A DNA stretch of 64,000 nucleotides from Ulvibacter litoralis (GCF_900102055.1 NZ_FNBA01000001.1:769085-833084); one strand, 5' to 3'. Positions 8,344 to 16,835 are shown, counted from the first letter of the stretch. Numbers and translations are program-made. The notes: a model not told the origin generated them from the letters alone.

Positions 8344-9460
8344 TTTTTAGCTGTTGGTTATACATATCCTTTGCTTCGTCAAACCCCTTTTGGGTAAGTG
8401 CCCATTGCTGTCCCGATATTGTGATCCATTCTTTCTCTTCTAAGGTTCTAAGCGAGCCTTTTGTATAACCATGAAAATTATTCAAAATTCGAATGGCGTG
8501 TGGATGCGAAATATTTTCGTGAGACTCAACAATCCCGTACATAAACTGAAGCGTTTTTTTAAGCTGTAAATCTTTTCTGTTTTTTCTGAAACGAATTTCA
8601 CGAAACAACAATCCGCGACCTGGCGAGAAGATAAAAGAGAAAATTACAAACACTGCTGCCACCAAAACAATAACCGGCCCTGTTGAAAGGTTATTCTGTG
8701 TTGCACTTATAGCAGTTCCTAATACCCCTGAAAAGGCACCAAAAATAGCCGCAAGAAAAACCATAAATCCTAAACTGTTTGTCCATTGTCGCGCCGCAGC
8801 TGCAGGAGCCAATAATAAGGCACTCATTAACACAACCCCAACCGTTTGTAATCCTAAAACAATGGCGAGTACAATAAAAAAGGTGATGAGAACATCTATA
8901 AACCGAGTATTAAACCCCAATGTTTTGGTATAATCGGGATCGAATAATAGAATTTTAAATTCTTTCCAAAATAACAAGAGAATAAAAAGACAAACACCCG
9001 TTACAATAATCATGATTTTTACGTCACTTTCAACAAGAGTTGCCGCTTGTCCGAAGAGATATTTGTCCAACCCTGCCTGATTTGCATTCGGCATTTTCTG
9101 AATAAACGTTAGCAGTAACATTCCGAAGCCAAAAAACAAAGACAAAATCAATCCTAAAGCCGTGTCTGTTTTTAAATGGGTTTTGGTAATCATTCCCCGA
9201 ATCCAAAACGTTCCAATCAAACCACTTACCAAGGCTCCCAATAACAATACATTACTATCTTTTGTTCCCGTTATTAAAAAGGCAATCGCAATTCCAGGAA
9301 GTGCCGCATGCGACACAGCATCGCCCAATAAACTTTGCTTCCGAAGTACGGCAAAACTCCCCAACATACCACAGATAGCCCCCAACACAGCTGTTCCCAA
9401 CGTAATAGTACGAAGGGTGTAATCTGTAAATAAGAGGTTAAAATATTCTGTGATGGTCAT
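8336..9460 (-). CDS. Mn/Zn/Fe ABC permease (TroC family) with C-terminal winged-helix-like domain
   Basis: Paired permease of the same importer, 374 residues. The N-terminal helices carry QSLLGDAVSHAALPGI, a hallmark of ABC-3 permeases. Hydrophobic segments end near residue 290 at SPGRGLLFREIRF. A soluble tail follows, with a helix-turn-helix-like stretch (YTKGSLRTLEEKEWI) and a wing (WALTQKGFDEAK). Both permeases of this operon carry such a tail. A gap of 125 bases separates this gene from the upstream ATPase gene and holds two TGATCA hexamers. Confidence 0.88.
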   Translation of the reverse strand: MTITEYFNLLFTDYTLRTITLGTAVLGAICGMLGSFAVLRKQSLLGDAVSHAALPGIAIAFLITGTKDSNVLLLGALVSGLIGTFWIRGMITKTHLKTDTALGLILSLFFGFGMLLLTFIQKMPNANQAGLDKYLFGQAATLVESDVKIMIIVTGVCLFILLLFWKEFKILLFDPDYTKTLGFNTRFIDVLITFFIVLAIVLGLQTVGVVLMSALLLAPAAAARQWTNSLGFMVFLAAIFGAFSGVLGTAISATQNNLSTGPVIVLVAAVFVIFSFIFSPGRGLLFREIRFRKNRKDLQLKKTLQFMYGIVESHENISHPHAIRILNNFHGYTKGSLRTLEEKEWITISGQQWALTQKGFDEAKDMYNQQLKND

Positions 9461-9510
9461 TGCTTATAGTTTATTGCTAAATTATTCTTTTAATTTTCTT
9501 TTAAAGCCAC

Positions 9511-9535
9511 TGATCATTTTGGTGATTTGTGATCA
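9511..9535. repeat. Pair of TGATCA palindromes between the metal-ABC ATPase and permease genes
   Basis: TGATCA occurs at 9511-9516 and again at 9530-9535, 13 bases apart, in the only sizeable gap (9461-9585) of the metal operon. It could be an operator, an mRNA hairpin or chance. No promoter element is clear here. Confidence 0.3.
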
Positions 9536-9585
9536 AAAATTATGTCTTTTGTTTTTTACAAGCGAAGCGTCCTAAAAGCTACTAA

Positions 9586-10326
9586 CTACTTATTAACGGC
9601 AACTTTGTAATTAATTCCGTAGGTTTTAGTTAGGTTATCGTCGTTAAAAATTTCTTTTACAGGACCCGTCGCGATTTTTTTCACGTTTAAAAAAGTCACC
9701 CAATCAAAATACTCGGGAACAGTTTGTAAATCGTGATGCACTACAACTACCGTTTTTCCTGCTTTTCGCAATTCTTTTAAAATATTGATAATGGCTATTT
9801 CGGTGGTCGCATCTACGCCTTGAAATGGTTCGTCCATAAAATAAATAGAGGCATTTTGCACCAAGGCTCTCGCCAAAAACACCCGCTGCTGTTGTCCGCC
9901 GCTTAACTGACTTATTTGTCGGTTTTTGAAGGACAGCATTCCCACTTTTTCCAAGGCTTCCAAGGAGGCTTTCTTTTCCTTTTGTCCCGGACGTTTAATC
10001 CATCCTAAGCTTCCGTAGGTTCCCATCATCACCACATCAATGGCCGTGGTTGGAAAATCCCAATCGACACTTCCTTTTTGTGGTACGTAGGCAACTAACT
10101 TTCGTTGTTTTTCGTAAGGTTTTCCATAAATAGCAACACTTCCAGCAATGGGTTTGATAATACCCAAAATGGCTTTTATAAGCGTTGATTTTCCTGCGCC
10201 GTTAGGACCCACAATTGCCATGAGCACTCCTTCTGGAACGGCTAGATCGATATCCCAAAGCACCGGCTTATAATCGTACGCTACGGTAAGATCATCTACA
10301 CTTATAGCTAATTTAGTTTCATCCAT
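9586..10326 (-). CDS. Metal ABC transporter ATP-binding protein (MntB/ZnuC type)
   Basis: Cytoplasmic ATPase that powers the Mn/Zn importer. Visible motifs are Walker [10 protein letters not shown] near residue 40, the Q-loop [12 protein letters not shown], the signature LSGGQQQRV, Walker B IYFMDEP with its catalytic Gln-containing D-loop region, and the switch histidine in VVVHHD. At 246 residues it is a single-domain ATPase of normal length. It starts 11 bases behind the binding-protein gene and is translated with it. Confidence 0.94.
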   Translation of the reverse strand: MDETKLAISVDDLTVAYDYKPVLWDIDLAVPEGVLMAIVGPNGAGKSTLIKAILGIIKPIAGSVAIYGKPYEKQRKLVAYVPQKGSVDWDFPTTAIDVVMMGTYGSLGWIKRPGQKEKKASLEALEKVGMLSFKNRQISQLSGGQQQRVFLARALVQNASIYFMDEPFQGVDATTEIAIINILKELRKAGKTVVVVHHDLQTVPEYFDWVTFLNVKKIATGPVKEIFNDDNLTKTYGINYKVAVNK

Positions 10327-10337
10327 ACTTTTGCTTT

Positions 10338-11246
10338 TTAACGAAGGGCATTTACAATGATGTTCACATTAGAGGTAAACATTCCTATATAAGTTCCTTC
10401 TACTGAATTTGCATCACCCAAAGCATCACTGTAAAGCGAGCCTCCTATGACAACTTCATGATTTTTTGAAAGCACCGCTTGTTGCAAAGCTTCAATCGTT
10501 CTACGCGGCACAGAGCTTTCTATAAAGATAGCTTTTACTTTGTTAGTAATGATAAATTCGGAAAGGCGTTGCACATCTTGTACACCTGCTTCCGTTGCAG
10601 TCGATATTCCTTGTAAGCCAACAACCACGAATCCGTATTCGTTTCCGAAGTAATTAAAAGCATCGTGTGCAGTCACTAAAATTCTTTTCTCCTTCGGAAG
10701 GGTTGCAATTGTCGCTTTTACTTCTTCTTCTAAGGCATCTAACTTCTTCTGAAAGGTAGCGTTATTCGTTTTATAAGCTTCCGCATTGATTGGATCTTCT
10801 TCTGAAAGTACCTGTGTTACTTTTTCAGCAAATTGTTTAAAAAACTGAATGTTAAACCACACGTGCGGATCGTAATTGGACGCGAAATATTCCGAAGCAA
10901 TCAACTCCTTTTTGTTTAAAAAATCACCCAAAGCGACCGTCTTTTTTTGCTGTGCTTCCATTTTTTCAAACACCTCTACAAGTTTACCTTCCAAATGCAA
11001 CCCATTGTAAAAAATAACATCGGCTTGAAACAATTTAGACACATCACCTTCGCTTGCTTTGTACAAATGCGGATCTACACCAGCACCCATCAAACCTTCT
11101 ATTTCGATCAAATCACCACCAATATTTTTTACCAAATCGGTCACCATGGTCGTGGTGGTTACTACTTTAAGTTTTCCAGAGGTTTCGGTGGAATTTTTAC
11201 AACTTATAACCGTAAGAACGAGCAGTATACTGAGTATTTTTTTCAT
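10338..11246 (-). CDS. Metal-binding lipoprotein of the ABC importer (TroA/ZnuA, cluster 9)
   Basis: Periplasmic solute-binding protein that captures Mn(II) or Zn(II). It has a lipoprotein signal ending in VISCKNS. Likely metal ligands lie in [25 protein letters not shown] and the late SLYSDALG segment, as in TroA (three histidines and an aspartate); a glutamate in FIESSVP is also conserved in the group. There is no His-rich loop of the kind found in many zinc-specific members, so manganese is plausible but not shown. It lies between the outer-membrane protein gene and the ATPase gene. Confidence 0.92.
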   Translation of the reverse strand: MKKILSILLVLTVISCKNSTETSGKLKVVTTTTMVTDLVKNIGGDLIEIEGLMGAGVDPHLYKASEGDVSKLFQADVIFYNGLHLEGKLVEVFEKMEAQQKKTVALGDFLNKKELIASEYFASNYDPHVWFNIQFFKQFAEKVTQVLSEEDPINAEAYKTNNATFQKKLDALEEEVKATIATLPKEKRILVTAHDAFNYFGNEYGFVVVGLQGISTATEAGVQDVQRLSEFIITNKVKAIFIESSVPRRTIEALQQAVLSKNHEVVIGGSLYSDALGDANSVEGTYIGMFTSNVNIIVNALR

Positions 11247-11251
11247 GTTAT

Positions 11252-12034
11252 TTATTTTGGGATTCGGAAACTAACGCCTGCACTCACCAAAAGATCTTGT
11301 CCTTCGGTAAAGCTCCTACCTATGGTAGCGTCTAGCTGTATGTTTTTCTTTATTAAATAGGTAATTCCGGCGTCACAAAAGTGATTCGCCTTGCTGTTTT
11401 CTAGTAGGTCTCCATAAACTTCGGCATAAAGGCCAATATTGTCGGTAAGGCTATACCCGTACGCCAATGTATATACGTAGGCCGCCTCTGGAGAGTCATT
11501 TCCCCATTGTGCCCCTAAGTTATAGCCAATACTCGATGCTTCACTAAGCGTGTGTGCTGCTGAAAATCGAAAATCGACTCCTGTATTTTCAGGGCGAAAC
11601 GCTGTTGCCGCTAAAAAGGGCATTTGTATATGACCTAACAAAGCAATTTCGGGCATCCACCCATTTTCTTCAAGTAATTCAACCTTCATTCCTAATAAAA
11701 GAGGCGAAAAACCACTTGCCACATCCGCTAACTGACTATTAGTAAAAGTGGTTCTTGTTTCTTCTAAATTCCAGCCAACCCGTAGTTCAAAATTTTTAAA
11801 GAGTCCGTACCGTAATAAAGTTGTATTGTACCCAATTGTTTCAAAATGAGACTCTGTTTCTTTAAATGACTCGTAAAAAATTCCAGTTTCAACTTGTAAC
11901 GAATGTAAAGGTACTGCTCGCGACGACTCTGTTGCGTCGGGTCTGTCGGTTACCAAATCTTCAACAGTCTCGTTTTCTTGTGCGACACTTAAGGAGGGAG
12001 CTGCTAATAGAAAAATTACCATACACTTTTTCAT
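11252..12034 (-). CDS. Outer-membrane beta-barrel protein of the metal operon (MetA-degradation-like transporter family)
   Basis: A 260-residue exported protein with a signal peptide (about 18 residues) followed by LVTDRPDATESS and amphipathic strands to the C-terminus (DLLVSAGVSFRIPK). This matches the barrel family often annotated as putative phenol-degradation MetA-pathway protein or simply transporter. Its place, four bases after the metal-responsive regulator and five bases before the binding protein, suggests it admits the metal through the outer membrane. That role is inferred from position only. Confidence 0.75.
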   Translation of the reverse strand: MKKCMVIFLLAAPSLSVAQENETVEDLVTDRPDATESSRAVPLHSLQVETGIFYESFKETESHFETIGYNTTLLRYGLFKNFELRVGWNLEETRTTFTNSQLADVASGFSPLLLGMKVELLEENGWMPEIALLGHIQMPFLAATAFRPENTGVDFRFSAAHTLSEASSIGYNLGAQWGNDSPEAAYVYTLAYGYSLTDNIGLYAEVYGDLLENSKANHFCDAGITYLIKKNIQLDATIGRSFTEGQDLLVSAGVSFRIPK

Positions 12035-12038
12035 AGCC

Positions 12039-12695
12039 TTAATTTGTTTGAACGTATAGGTTTTCTGCTATCTTGTTAGATATAAAAAACTGGTCTCTTC
12101 CTACTAGAATCACCATAGAACCGTCAAAAAACTCTTTTCCAAGCACGGTTATTTTGGTTCCGATACTGATTTTCTTTTTGTCCAGATATTGAAGGTATTC
12201 TGTCGTAGTTTCTTTTACACCAACACAAATGCCTCGCTGGTTTTTATTTAATTCTGAAAGCAGTTTCTTTTCAGTCCGTTTCATATTTCCATGCTTGTCT
12301 GGAATAGGATCTCCATGCGGATCGAAATCTGGATTCCCAAGGAATTTATCAAGGCGGGTTACTAACTCGTCCGATTTTATATGCTCAAGCTGTTCTGCAA
12401 TTTCGTGCACCTCATCCCAATGAAAGTTCAGCTTTTCAACTAAAAATACTTCCCAAAGCCGATGTTTTCTGATAACGGCTGCAGCCACTTTTTTTCCTTG
12501 TGCGGTCAATACGGCTCCTTTGTATTTTTTATAGGAAACCACTTCTTTATCTGCCAATTTCTGAATCATATCGGTTACCGACGATGGTTTCATTTCCATT
12601 CGATCGGCAATGGCATTGGTACTCACTTCCCCTTTCAGTTCGTGCTCCAAATGATAAATAGTCTTTAAATAATTTTCTTCTGCATGTGTAAACAT
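12039..12695 (-). CDS. DtxR/MntR-family metal-dependent repressor
   Basis: Cytoplasmic repressor that binds DNA when loaded with Mn(II) or Fe(II) and controls metal uptake. It has an N-terminal winged helix (residues 1-65, SSVTDMIQKLADKEVV as recognition region), a dimerisation and metal-binding domain (HRLWEVFLVEKL, then HEIAEQLEHIKSDELV and the GNPDFDPHGDPIP turn), and a C-terminal FeoA-like SH3 domain (about 140-218). The opening residues MFTHAEENYLKTIYHLE support this start. It heads the metal operon, so it should control its own expression through the operator at 12735-12758. The specific metal cannot be told from sequence alone. Confidence 0.93.
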   Translation of the reverse strand: MFTHAEENYLKTIYHLEHELKGEVSTNAIADRMEMKPSSVTDMIQKLADKEVVSYKKYKGAVLTAQGKKVAAAVIRKHRLWEVFLVEKLNFHWDEVHEIAEQLEHIKSDELVTRLDKFLGNPDFDPHGDPIPDKHGNMKRTEKKLLSELNKNQRGICVGVKETTTEYLQYLDKKKISIGTKITVLGKEFFDGSMVILVGRDQFFISNKIAENLYVQTN

Positions 12696-12699
12696 ACGG

Positions 12700-12730
12700 C
12701 AAAGGTAAATCTATTTAATGCGTTTACAAA
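12700..12730 (-). promoter_or_regulatory. Promoter of the metal uptake operon
   Basis: On the minus strand a TTTG (-33) at 12727-12730 and TACCTTTG (-7) at 12700-12707 are separated by 19 bases, a textbook Bacteroidota promoter. The final G lies only four bases before the start codon at 12695, so the message should be leaderless or nearly so. Confidence 0.75.
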
Positions 12731-12734
12731 AACT

Positions 12735-12758
12735 TATTTTTAGTCTAACCTAAAAATA
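12735..12758. promoter_or_regulatory. DtxR/MntR-like operator
   Basis: A perfect 9-base inverted repeat (TATTTTTAG and CTAAAAATA) with the 6-base centre TCTAAC. Read on the minus strand it contains TTAGGTTAGACTAA, which matches the left half of the classical DtxR box TTAGGTTAG and part of the right. It sits four bases upstream of the -33 element of the operon that begins with a DtxR-family gene, so autoregulation is likely. Confidence 0.7.
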
Positions 12759-12813
12759 GAGCCATAAAAACACCTTATTACATAAAAAACAATACGTTTA
12801 AATGGTATTTATC

Positions 12814-13548
12814 CTAAAACCCGCGTTCCTTTTGAAGCTGTTCGTAGGCTTCTTGCACCTTTCTAAACTTCTCTTCAGCACCTTTTTGGTAGGCTTCATC
12901 CATGTGTTGTAGTTTGTCTGGATGGTATTTTTTTGCCATTTCGCGGTACGCTTTCTTTACATCAGCATCGGTAGCAGTCCGTTCTATTTCAAGAATTTTG
13001 TAGGCGCTATCTGGATTTTTAAAGAACATGGCTTTAATGCTTTCAAAATCACGGAAATTGATTCCTAAAAAGCCTCCTATTTTATTAATTTCATTTACTT
13101 CAATTTCAGTAACCACGCCATCTGCATTGGCTATGCTAAACAAAAAGTGAAGCACTTGCAATCTAGATTCATAGCGCATTCGTTGGCGCAACACATTACA
13201 AATATTCACTGCGGAAACCTCTCGCTTCTTAATAACTTCATTAAAAACCTTAAACGTTGCGTTTGCACGTTCCTTTCCGTAGGATTGCACAAAATACTGA
13301 CGTACAAAATCCAATTCGCTCTGACTCACCGTACCATCTGCTTTAATCACCAAAGAAGCAAGAGAGAGTAGGTTTAATTCAAAATCGGCAGGAGTTACCT
13401 CCGCTTTTTGTTGCTGAAACACGTTTTGAAATCCACCACCGTCTTTCTTTCCAAAACTTTCAATAACAGTTCCCACTATAAAGCCAATAACAGCTCCAGG
13501 AAATCTATATAGTAAATAGCCTAAAATGGCTCCCACCCAACGAATCAT
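12814..13548 (-). CDS. TerB- and DnaJ-domain co-chaperone (DjlA-like)
   Basis: A 244-residue protein with a Gly-containing hydrophobic N-terminus (residues 3-28) that probably sits in the membrane, a TerB-like acidic helical domain (about 55-170, with two DGxVS/T-type turns) and a C-terminal J domain (about 180-244) carrying YHPDK. This is the DjlA architecture; J domains stimulate DnaK ATPase. It is monocistronic, between the metal operon and brxB. The client is unknown. Confidence 0.88.
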   Translation of the reverse strand: MIRWVGAILGYLLYRFPGAVIGFIVGTVIESFGKKDGGGFQNVFQQQKAEVTPADFELNLLSLASLVIKADGTVSQSELDFVRQYFVQSYGKERANATFKVFNEVIKKREVSAVNICNVLRQRMRYESRLQVLHFLFSIANADGVVTEIEVNEINKIGGFLGINFRDFESIKAMFFKNPDSAYKILEIERTATDADVKKAYREMAKKYHPDKLQHMDEAYQKGAEEKFRKVQEAYEQLQKERGF

Positions 13549-13580
13549 ATTTTTTGTAATTTATAGTATGTATTAGCGAC

Positions 13581-13588
13581 CAAAGGTA
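13581..13588 (-). promoter_or_regulatory. -7 promoter element of the DjlA-like gene
   Basis: TACCTTTG on the minus strand matches TAnnTTTG exactly, with a leader of about 27 bases. No -33 TTTG is evident. Confidence 0.5.
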
Positions 13589-13709
13589 GGATTTTCAATG
13601 TAAACTATACAGCCTTTTGCTAGTGTTCGTTTTTAAAATTAGCACTTATTTAACGTAATTGCTTGCTGTGTAAAGCTGAAAACGCACCTTAAAAACCCTC
13701 TAAATAAGT

Positions 13710-13717
13710 TATCTTTG
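13710..13717 (+). promoter_or_regulatory. -7 promoter element of brxB
   Basis: TATCTTTG matches TAnnTTTG exactly; a leader of about 30 bases would result. The -33 region is weak. Confidence 0.5.
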
Positions 13718-13752
13718 TAGCAAATTTGTTACATTAATTAAACACTTTTATT

Positions 13753-14163
13753 ATGTATCCACCAGAATTAGTTAAACCAATGCGTGAAGACCTTACCAAT
13801 ATAGGTTTCACAGAATTACATACAGAAGAAGACGTACAGAATGCATTAAGCAAAGAAGGAACAACACTAGTGGTTGTAAATTCTGTTTGTGGTTGTGCTG
13901 CTGCTAACGCACGTCCAGGAGCAAGAATGTCATTACAGAATGCAAAAACTCCAGATCATTTAGTGACTGTTTTTGCAGGTGTTGACAAAGAAGCTGTAGA
14001 TGCTGCTCGTGCACAAATGGTTCCTTTCCCTCCAAGTTCACCGTCTATGGCGTTGTTTAAAAATGGAGAGTTAGTACACATGCTAGAGCGTCATCATATT
14101 GAAGGCCGTCAAGCCGGAATGATTGCTGAAAACTTAAAAGGTGCTTTTGACGAGTTTTGTTAA
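13753..14163 (+). CDS. Bacilliredoxin BrxA/BrxB family protein
   Basis: Cytoplasmic thioredoxin-like protein (136 residues) that removes bacillithiol from, or otherwise reduces, mixed disulfides. It starts MYPPELVKPMREDL, typical of the family, and carries the unusual CGC active site in VVNSVCGCAAANARPG near residue 52, followed by FPPSSPSMALF. It is monocistronic, followed by a pair of hairpins and a terminator. Whether this organism makes bacillithiol cannot be judged here. Confidence 0.93.
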   Translation: MYPPELVKPMREDLTNIGFTELHTEEDVQNALSKEGTTLVVVNSVCGCAAANARPGARMSLQNAKTPDHLVTVFAGVDKEAVDAARAQMVPFPPSSPSMALFKNGELVHMLERHHIEGRQAGMIAENLKGAFDEFC

Positions 14164-14234
14164 TCGCTTTTCCTGTTAAAGGACTTTAAAATAGTTATAT
14201 CACTTTTCCGTAATCTATTCTATTATAGTATGTC

Positions 14235-14310
14235 AACCTGAACTTGTTTCAGGTTCGCAACGCAACTATTTTATTATCTTCTTGATGTGATTCCGAACTA
14301 AATTCGGAAT
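14235..14310. repeat. Twin palindromic (REP-like) element
   Basis: Two perfect 8-base hairpins with 5-base loops: AACCTGAA/TTCAGGTT (14235-14255) and ATTCCGAA/TTCGGAAT (14290-14310). TGTCA at 14231 and TGACA at 14310 bracket the pair. Similar GTCA-bracketed palindromes are common between genes in Flavobacteriaceae. The second hairpin is built from the over-represented heptamer TTCGGAA. Confidence 0.6.
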
Positions 14311-14361
14311 GACACAAAAATAATCGTCTATGATATACTACGGATATACAAAATTTATAAG

Positions 14362-14392
14362 ACCGTTTCTAATTAATTGGAAACGGTTTTTT
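14362..14392 (+). terminator. Rho-independent terminator after brxB
   Basis: Stem ACCGTTTC (14362-14369) and GAAACGGT (14380-14387), loop of ten bases, followed by a T run. The T run merges into the -7 element of the next gene. Confidence 0.8.
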
Positions 14393-14399
14393 ATTTTTG
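14392..14399 (+). promoter_or_regulatory. -7 promoter element of the acyltransferase gene
   Basis: TATTTTTG matches TAnnTTTG exactly and begins within the T run of the terminator. Its G is seven bases before the ATG at 14407, so the leader is nearly absent. Confidence 0.5.
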
Positions 14400-14406
14400 A
14401 CACGCA

Positions 14407-15153
14407 ATGAAACAACTTTCTAAAATACTCTCGTATCCTTTCACCGTTCTATTTTATTTCTTTTTCGGTCTAAGCATGCTCTTTTTTCACGCATTAGAAG
14501 TCATCTGTCTGCGTTTATTTGGCTACCATGCCTTTAAAAAAAGTGTCGATTATTTTAATTGGACCATTTTACGGTGTCTAAACGTATTAGGGACCCGTTT
14601 TACCATGACAATTCTTGAGCCGCTTCCAGAAGATGCTCCTATTATTTTTGTTTCCAACCACCAAAGTATGTGGGACATTCCGCCCATTATCTGGTACCTG
14701 CGAAAATTTAGTCCCAAATTTGTTTCTAAAATTGAATTAGGAAAAGGACTTCCTGGAATTTCCTATAATTTACGCCACGGAGGTGCTGCGTTAATTGATC
14801 GGAAGAACCCGAGACAGGCCATTACCGAAATGACGCGTTTTGCTAAATATTTATCAGCAACCAAGTATAGCGGTGTTATTTTTCCTGAAGGAACGAGAAG
14901 CCGAAACGGCGTTCCTAAAGAATTTCGGTACAAAGGGTTAGAAATTCTATTTAAATACGCTCCTGAAGCTTATGTAGTGCCTATAACCGTTAATAATTCA
15001 TGGAAACTACAGCGCTACGGAATGTTTCCGATGCCATTAGGAGTACACTTAAAACACACGGTGCATCCTGCGCTAAAAATTTCAGATTTCGAAAATTCTA
15101 AAAGTTGTATTGAAGTGGTAGAAAAAACCATTAAAGATGCGGTAGAAAACTAA
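14407..15153 (+). CDS. 1-acyl-sn-glycerol-3-phosphate acyltransferase (PlsC family)
   Basis: Membrane-bound enzyme that adds the second acyl chain to lysophosphatidic acid. An N-terminal hydrophobic region (residues 10-35) is followed by the catalytic HX4D motif in SNHQSMWDIPP near 87, and by FPEGTRSRNG near 160, which binds the phosphate. The 248-residue length is normal. It is two bases upstream of an HD hydrolase gene. A second, more distant PlsC relative lies at 62687-63427, so substrate division between them is open. Confidence 0.9.
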   Translation: MKQLSKILSYPFTVLFYFFFGLSMLFFHALEVICLRLFGYHAFKKSVDYFNWTILRCLNVLGTRFTMTILEPLPEDAPIIFVSNHQSMWDIPPIIWYLRKFSPKFVSKIELGKGLPGISYNLRHGGAALIDRKNPRQAITEMTRFAKYLSATKYSGVIFPEGTRSRNGVPKEFRYKGLEILFKYAPEAYVVPITVNNSWKLQRYGMFPMPLGVHLKHTVHPALKISDFENSKSCIEVVEKTIKDAVEN

Positions 15154-15154
15154 G

Positions 15155-15820
15155 ATGGCACAGTCAAACATATCACAACCACTTATTGCTAATACGATTG
15201 CCTTTGTAAAAAAGGAACTCAAAGATGCTGAAGGCGGTCACGATTGGTTTCATATTGAACGGGTGTATAAAAATTCTCTTTTAATTGCTTCGGAAGAAAA
15301 CGTAGATCCTACAATCGTTGCGTTGGGCGCCTTGCTTCACGATATTGCAGATTCTAAGTTTCACGATGGTGACGAAACCGTAGGTCCTAGGAAGGCACGC
15401 CAGTTTCTTGAAGACGAAAATGTTTCCGAAGAAATCATCCAACACGTTGTAAAAATTATTGAAAATATCTCGTTTAAAGGCGGTCATAAAAAACAAGTCT
15501 TTTTCTCTGACGAACTCTCGGTAGTGCAAGATGCAGATCGCTTAGATGCACTAGGAGCAATTGGTATTGCTCGAACCTTCAATTACGGCGGATTTAAAAA
15601 CAGGGCTTTATACGATCCTGAAATTAAACCTAATTTACACCAAAGTCCTTCAGAATACAAAGCTTCAGAAGCACCTACACTCAATCATTTTTACGAGAAA
15701 TTACTGCTCTTAAAAGATAAAATGAACACCCAAACGGGACGTAAAATTGCTGCAAATCGCCATCAATACATGAAAGACTTTTTAGCTCAATTTTACGCAG
15801 AATGGAATGGGGAAGCATAA
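15155..15820 (+). CDS. HD-domain phosphohydrolase (YedJ-like)
   Basis: Soluble metal-dependent phosphohydrolase, 221 residues. HD-domain ligands are visible in GGHDWFHIERV (first His), ALLHDIAD (the HD pair near residue 66) and VVQDADRLDALGAIG near 128 (last Asp). The substrate is unknown; relatives act on nucleotides. It is translated together with the acyltransferase and ends in a strong hairpin. Confidence 0.88.
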   Translation: MAQSNISQPLIANTIAFVKKELKDAEGGHDWFHIERVYKNSLLIASEENVDPTIVALGALLHDIADSKFHDGDETVGPRKARQFLEDENVSEEIIQHVVKIIENISFKGGHKKQVFFSDELSVVQDADRLDALGAIGIARTFNYGGFKNRALYDPEIKPNLHQSPSEYKASEAPTLNHFYEKLLLLKDKMNTQTGRKIAANRHQYMKDFLAQFYAEWNGEA

Positions 15821-15821
15821 A

Positions 15822-15855
15822 AAAGCTGTCTAAAAAATACTTTTTAAACAGCTTT
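15822..15855. terminator. Bidirectional terminator between convergent genes
   Basis: AAAGCTGT (15822-15829) pairs with ACAGCTTT (15848-15855), with an inner TAAAAA/TTTTTA extension. The left arm resembles that of the terminator at 42395. Confidence 0.75.
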
Positions 15856-15883
15856 AGTTTTTAAAAATTAGGACTTTAAACGT

Positions 15884-16747
15884 CTACTCCAAAATTGGCG
15901 TTACTGTATATCCTTCTTTTTTAAGTAGATTAATTACTCCTTTGTCACCTCCGAGATGGCCGGCTCCTACTCCATAAAACACAGCTTCCTCCTTAGATAA
16001 TGCTCCAATTTTTGGAATCCAATTGGCATTTCTTTCATGTAACAATCGCTCCATTAATTCAACGTCTCCGTCAAAATACTCGTCCATATACGCATACAAA
16101 TTTTGGATATCTTCCGCTTTGTAAAGTGCAATCATTTCGGCAAACATGTCTTTCATAAAGGCATCTTCTACAAGTAATTTTACAACATCGTCAATTTGAT
16201 CTTCGTAGGGTTGCTTATCGAACATTCCCATCTGGAAAGCTACTGTTTCCAGACCTTTTACTTCTTTTTGTTGCGCTGCCGCCATTTCGATAAGTGTGCC
16301 TTCATAACTAGCAAATCCCTTTCCCAAATACGTCATCATCACCATAGACGACAATACCATCGGCTTAAACGAGACAAACTTGTCCATTCCCACGCCCATT
16401 TTCTCATTAAAATACGCGTCTAACCTTGCGTACTCTTGCTCGTCCATGAAATTTTTCAAGCTATTTCCTTCCGATAGCACCGATTCTTTCATCATTTCAG
16501 ATTGTAAATTCGGATCGTCCATATCCAGTTCTAATACGATGGTTTCTGAACTTTCAATCGCATTTTTCACTTTTTGTTTTAGCTGAAAGTCTTCTTTTGG
16601 CAACATGTGAAACGTTCCGAATACATACGACGTTTTAATTCCGTTGCCTTCTACTTTCCACAATAGACTATTTTCTTGTTGCGCTTTTCCGTTAAAAAAC
16701 ACCATCATACAGATGCATGCTACGAGTACTGATTTAAAATTTTTCAT
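15884..16747 (-). CDS. TraB/GumN-family exported protein
   Basis: A 287-residue exported protein with a signal peptide (about 22 residues). It opens with SLLWKVEGNGIKTSYVFGTFHM, the first conserved GxxH block of the TraB/PrgY/GumN fold, and ends with FYGVGAGHLGGDKGVINLL, the second. Members resemble EreA/ChaN-like metal-dependent enzymes, and some inhibit pheromone activity, but no activity is established for this branch. It is monocistronic and converges on the HD gene. Confidence 0.88.
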   Translation of the reverse strand: MKNFKSVLVACICMMVFFNGKAQQENSLLWKVEGNGIKTSYVFGTFHMLPKEDFQLKQKVKNAIESSETIVLELDMDDPNLQSEMMKESVLSEGNSLKNFMDEQEYARLDAYFNEKMGVGMDKFVSFKPMVLSSMVMMTYLGKGFASYEGTLIEMAAAQQKEVKGLETVAFQMGMFDKQPYEDQIDDVVKLLVEDAFMKDMFAEMIALYKAEDIQNLYAYMDEYFDGDVELMERLLHERNANWIPKIGALSKEEAVFYGVGAGHLGGDKGVINLLKKEGYTVTPILE

Positions 16748-16835
16748 TGTTTTTATGTTTTAAAGATTAGGTTTTATAATTAGCAGAACTGCCCAATTAG
16801 TTCTAGTATAAATTGAAATAAAGTTGTCATCTGAG

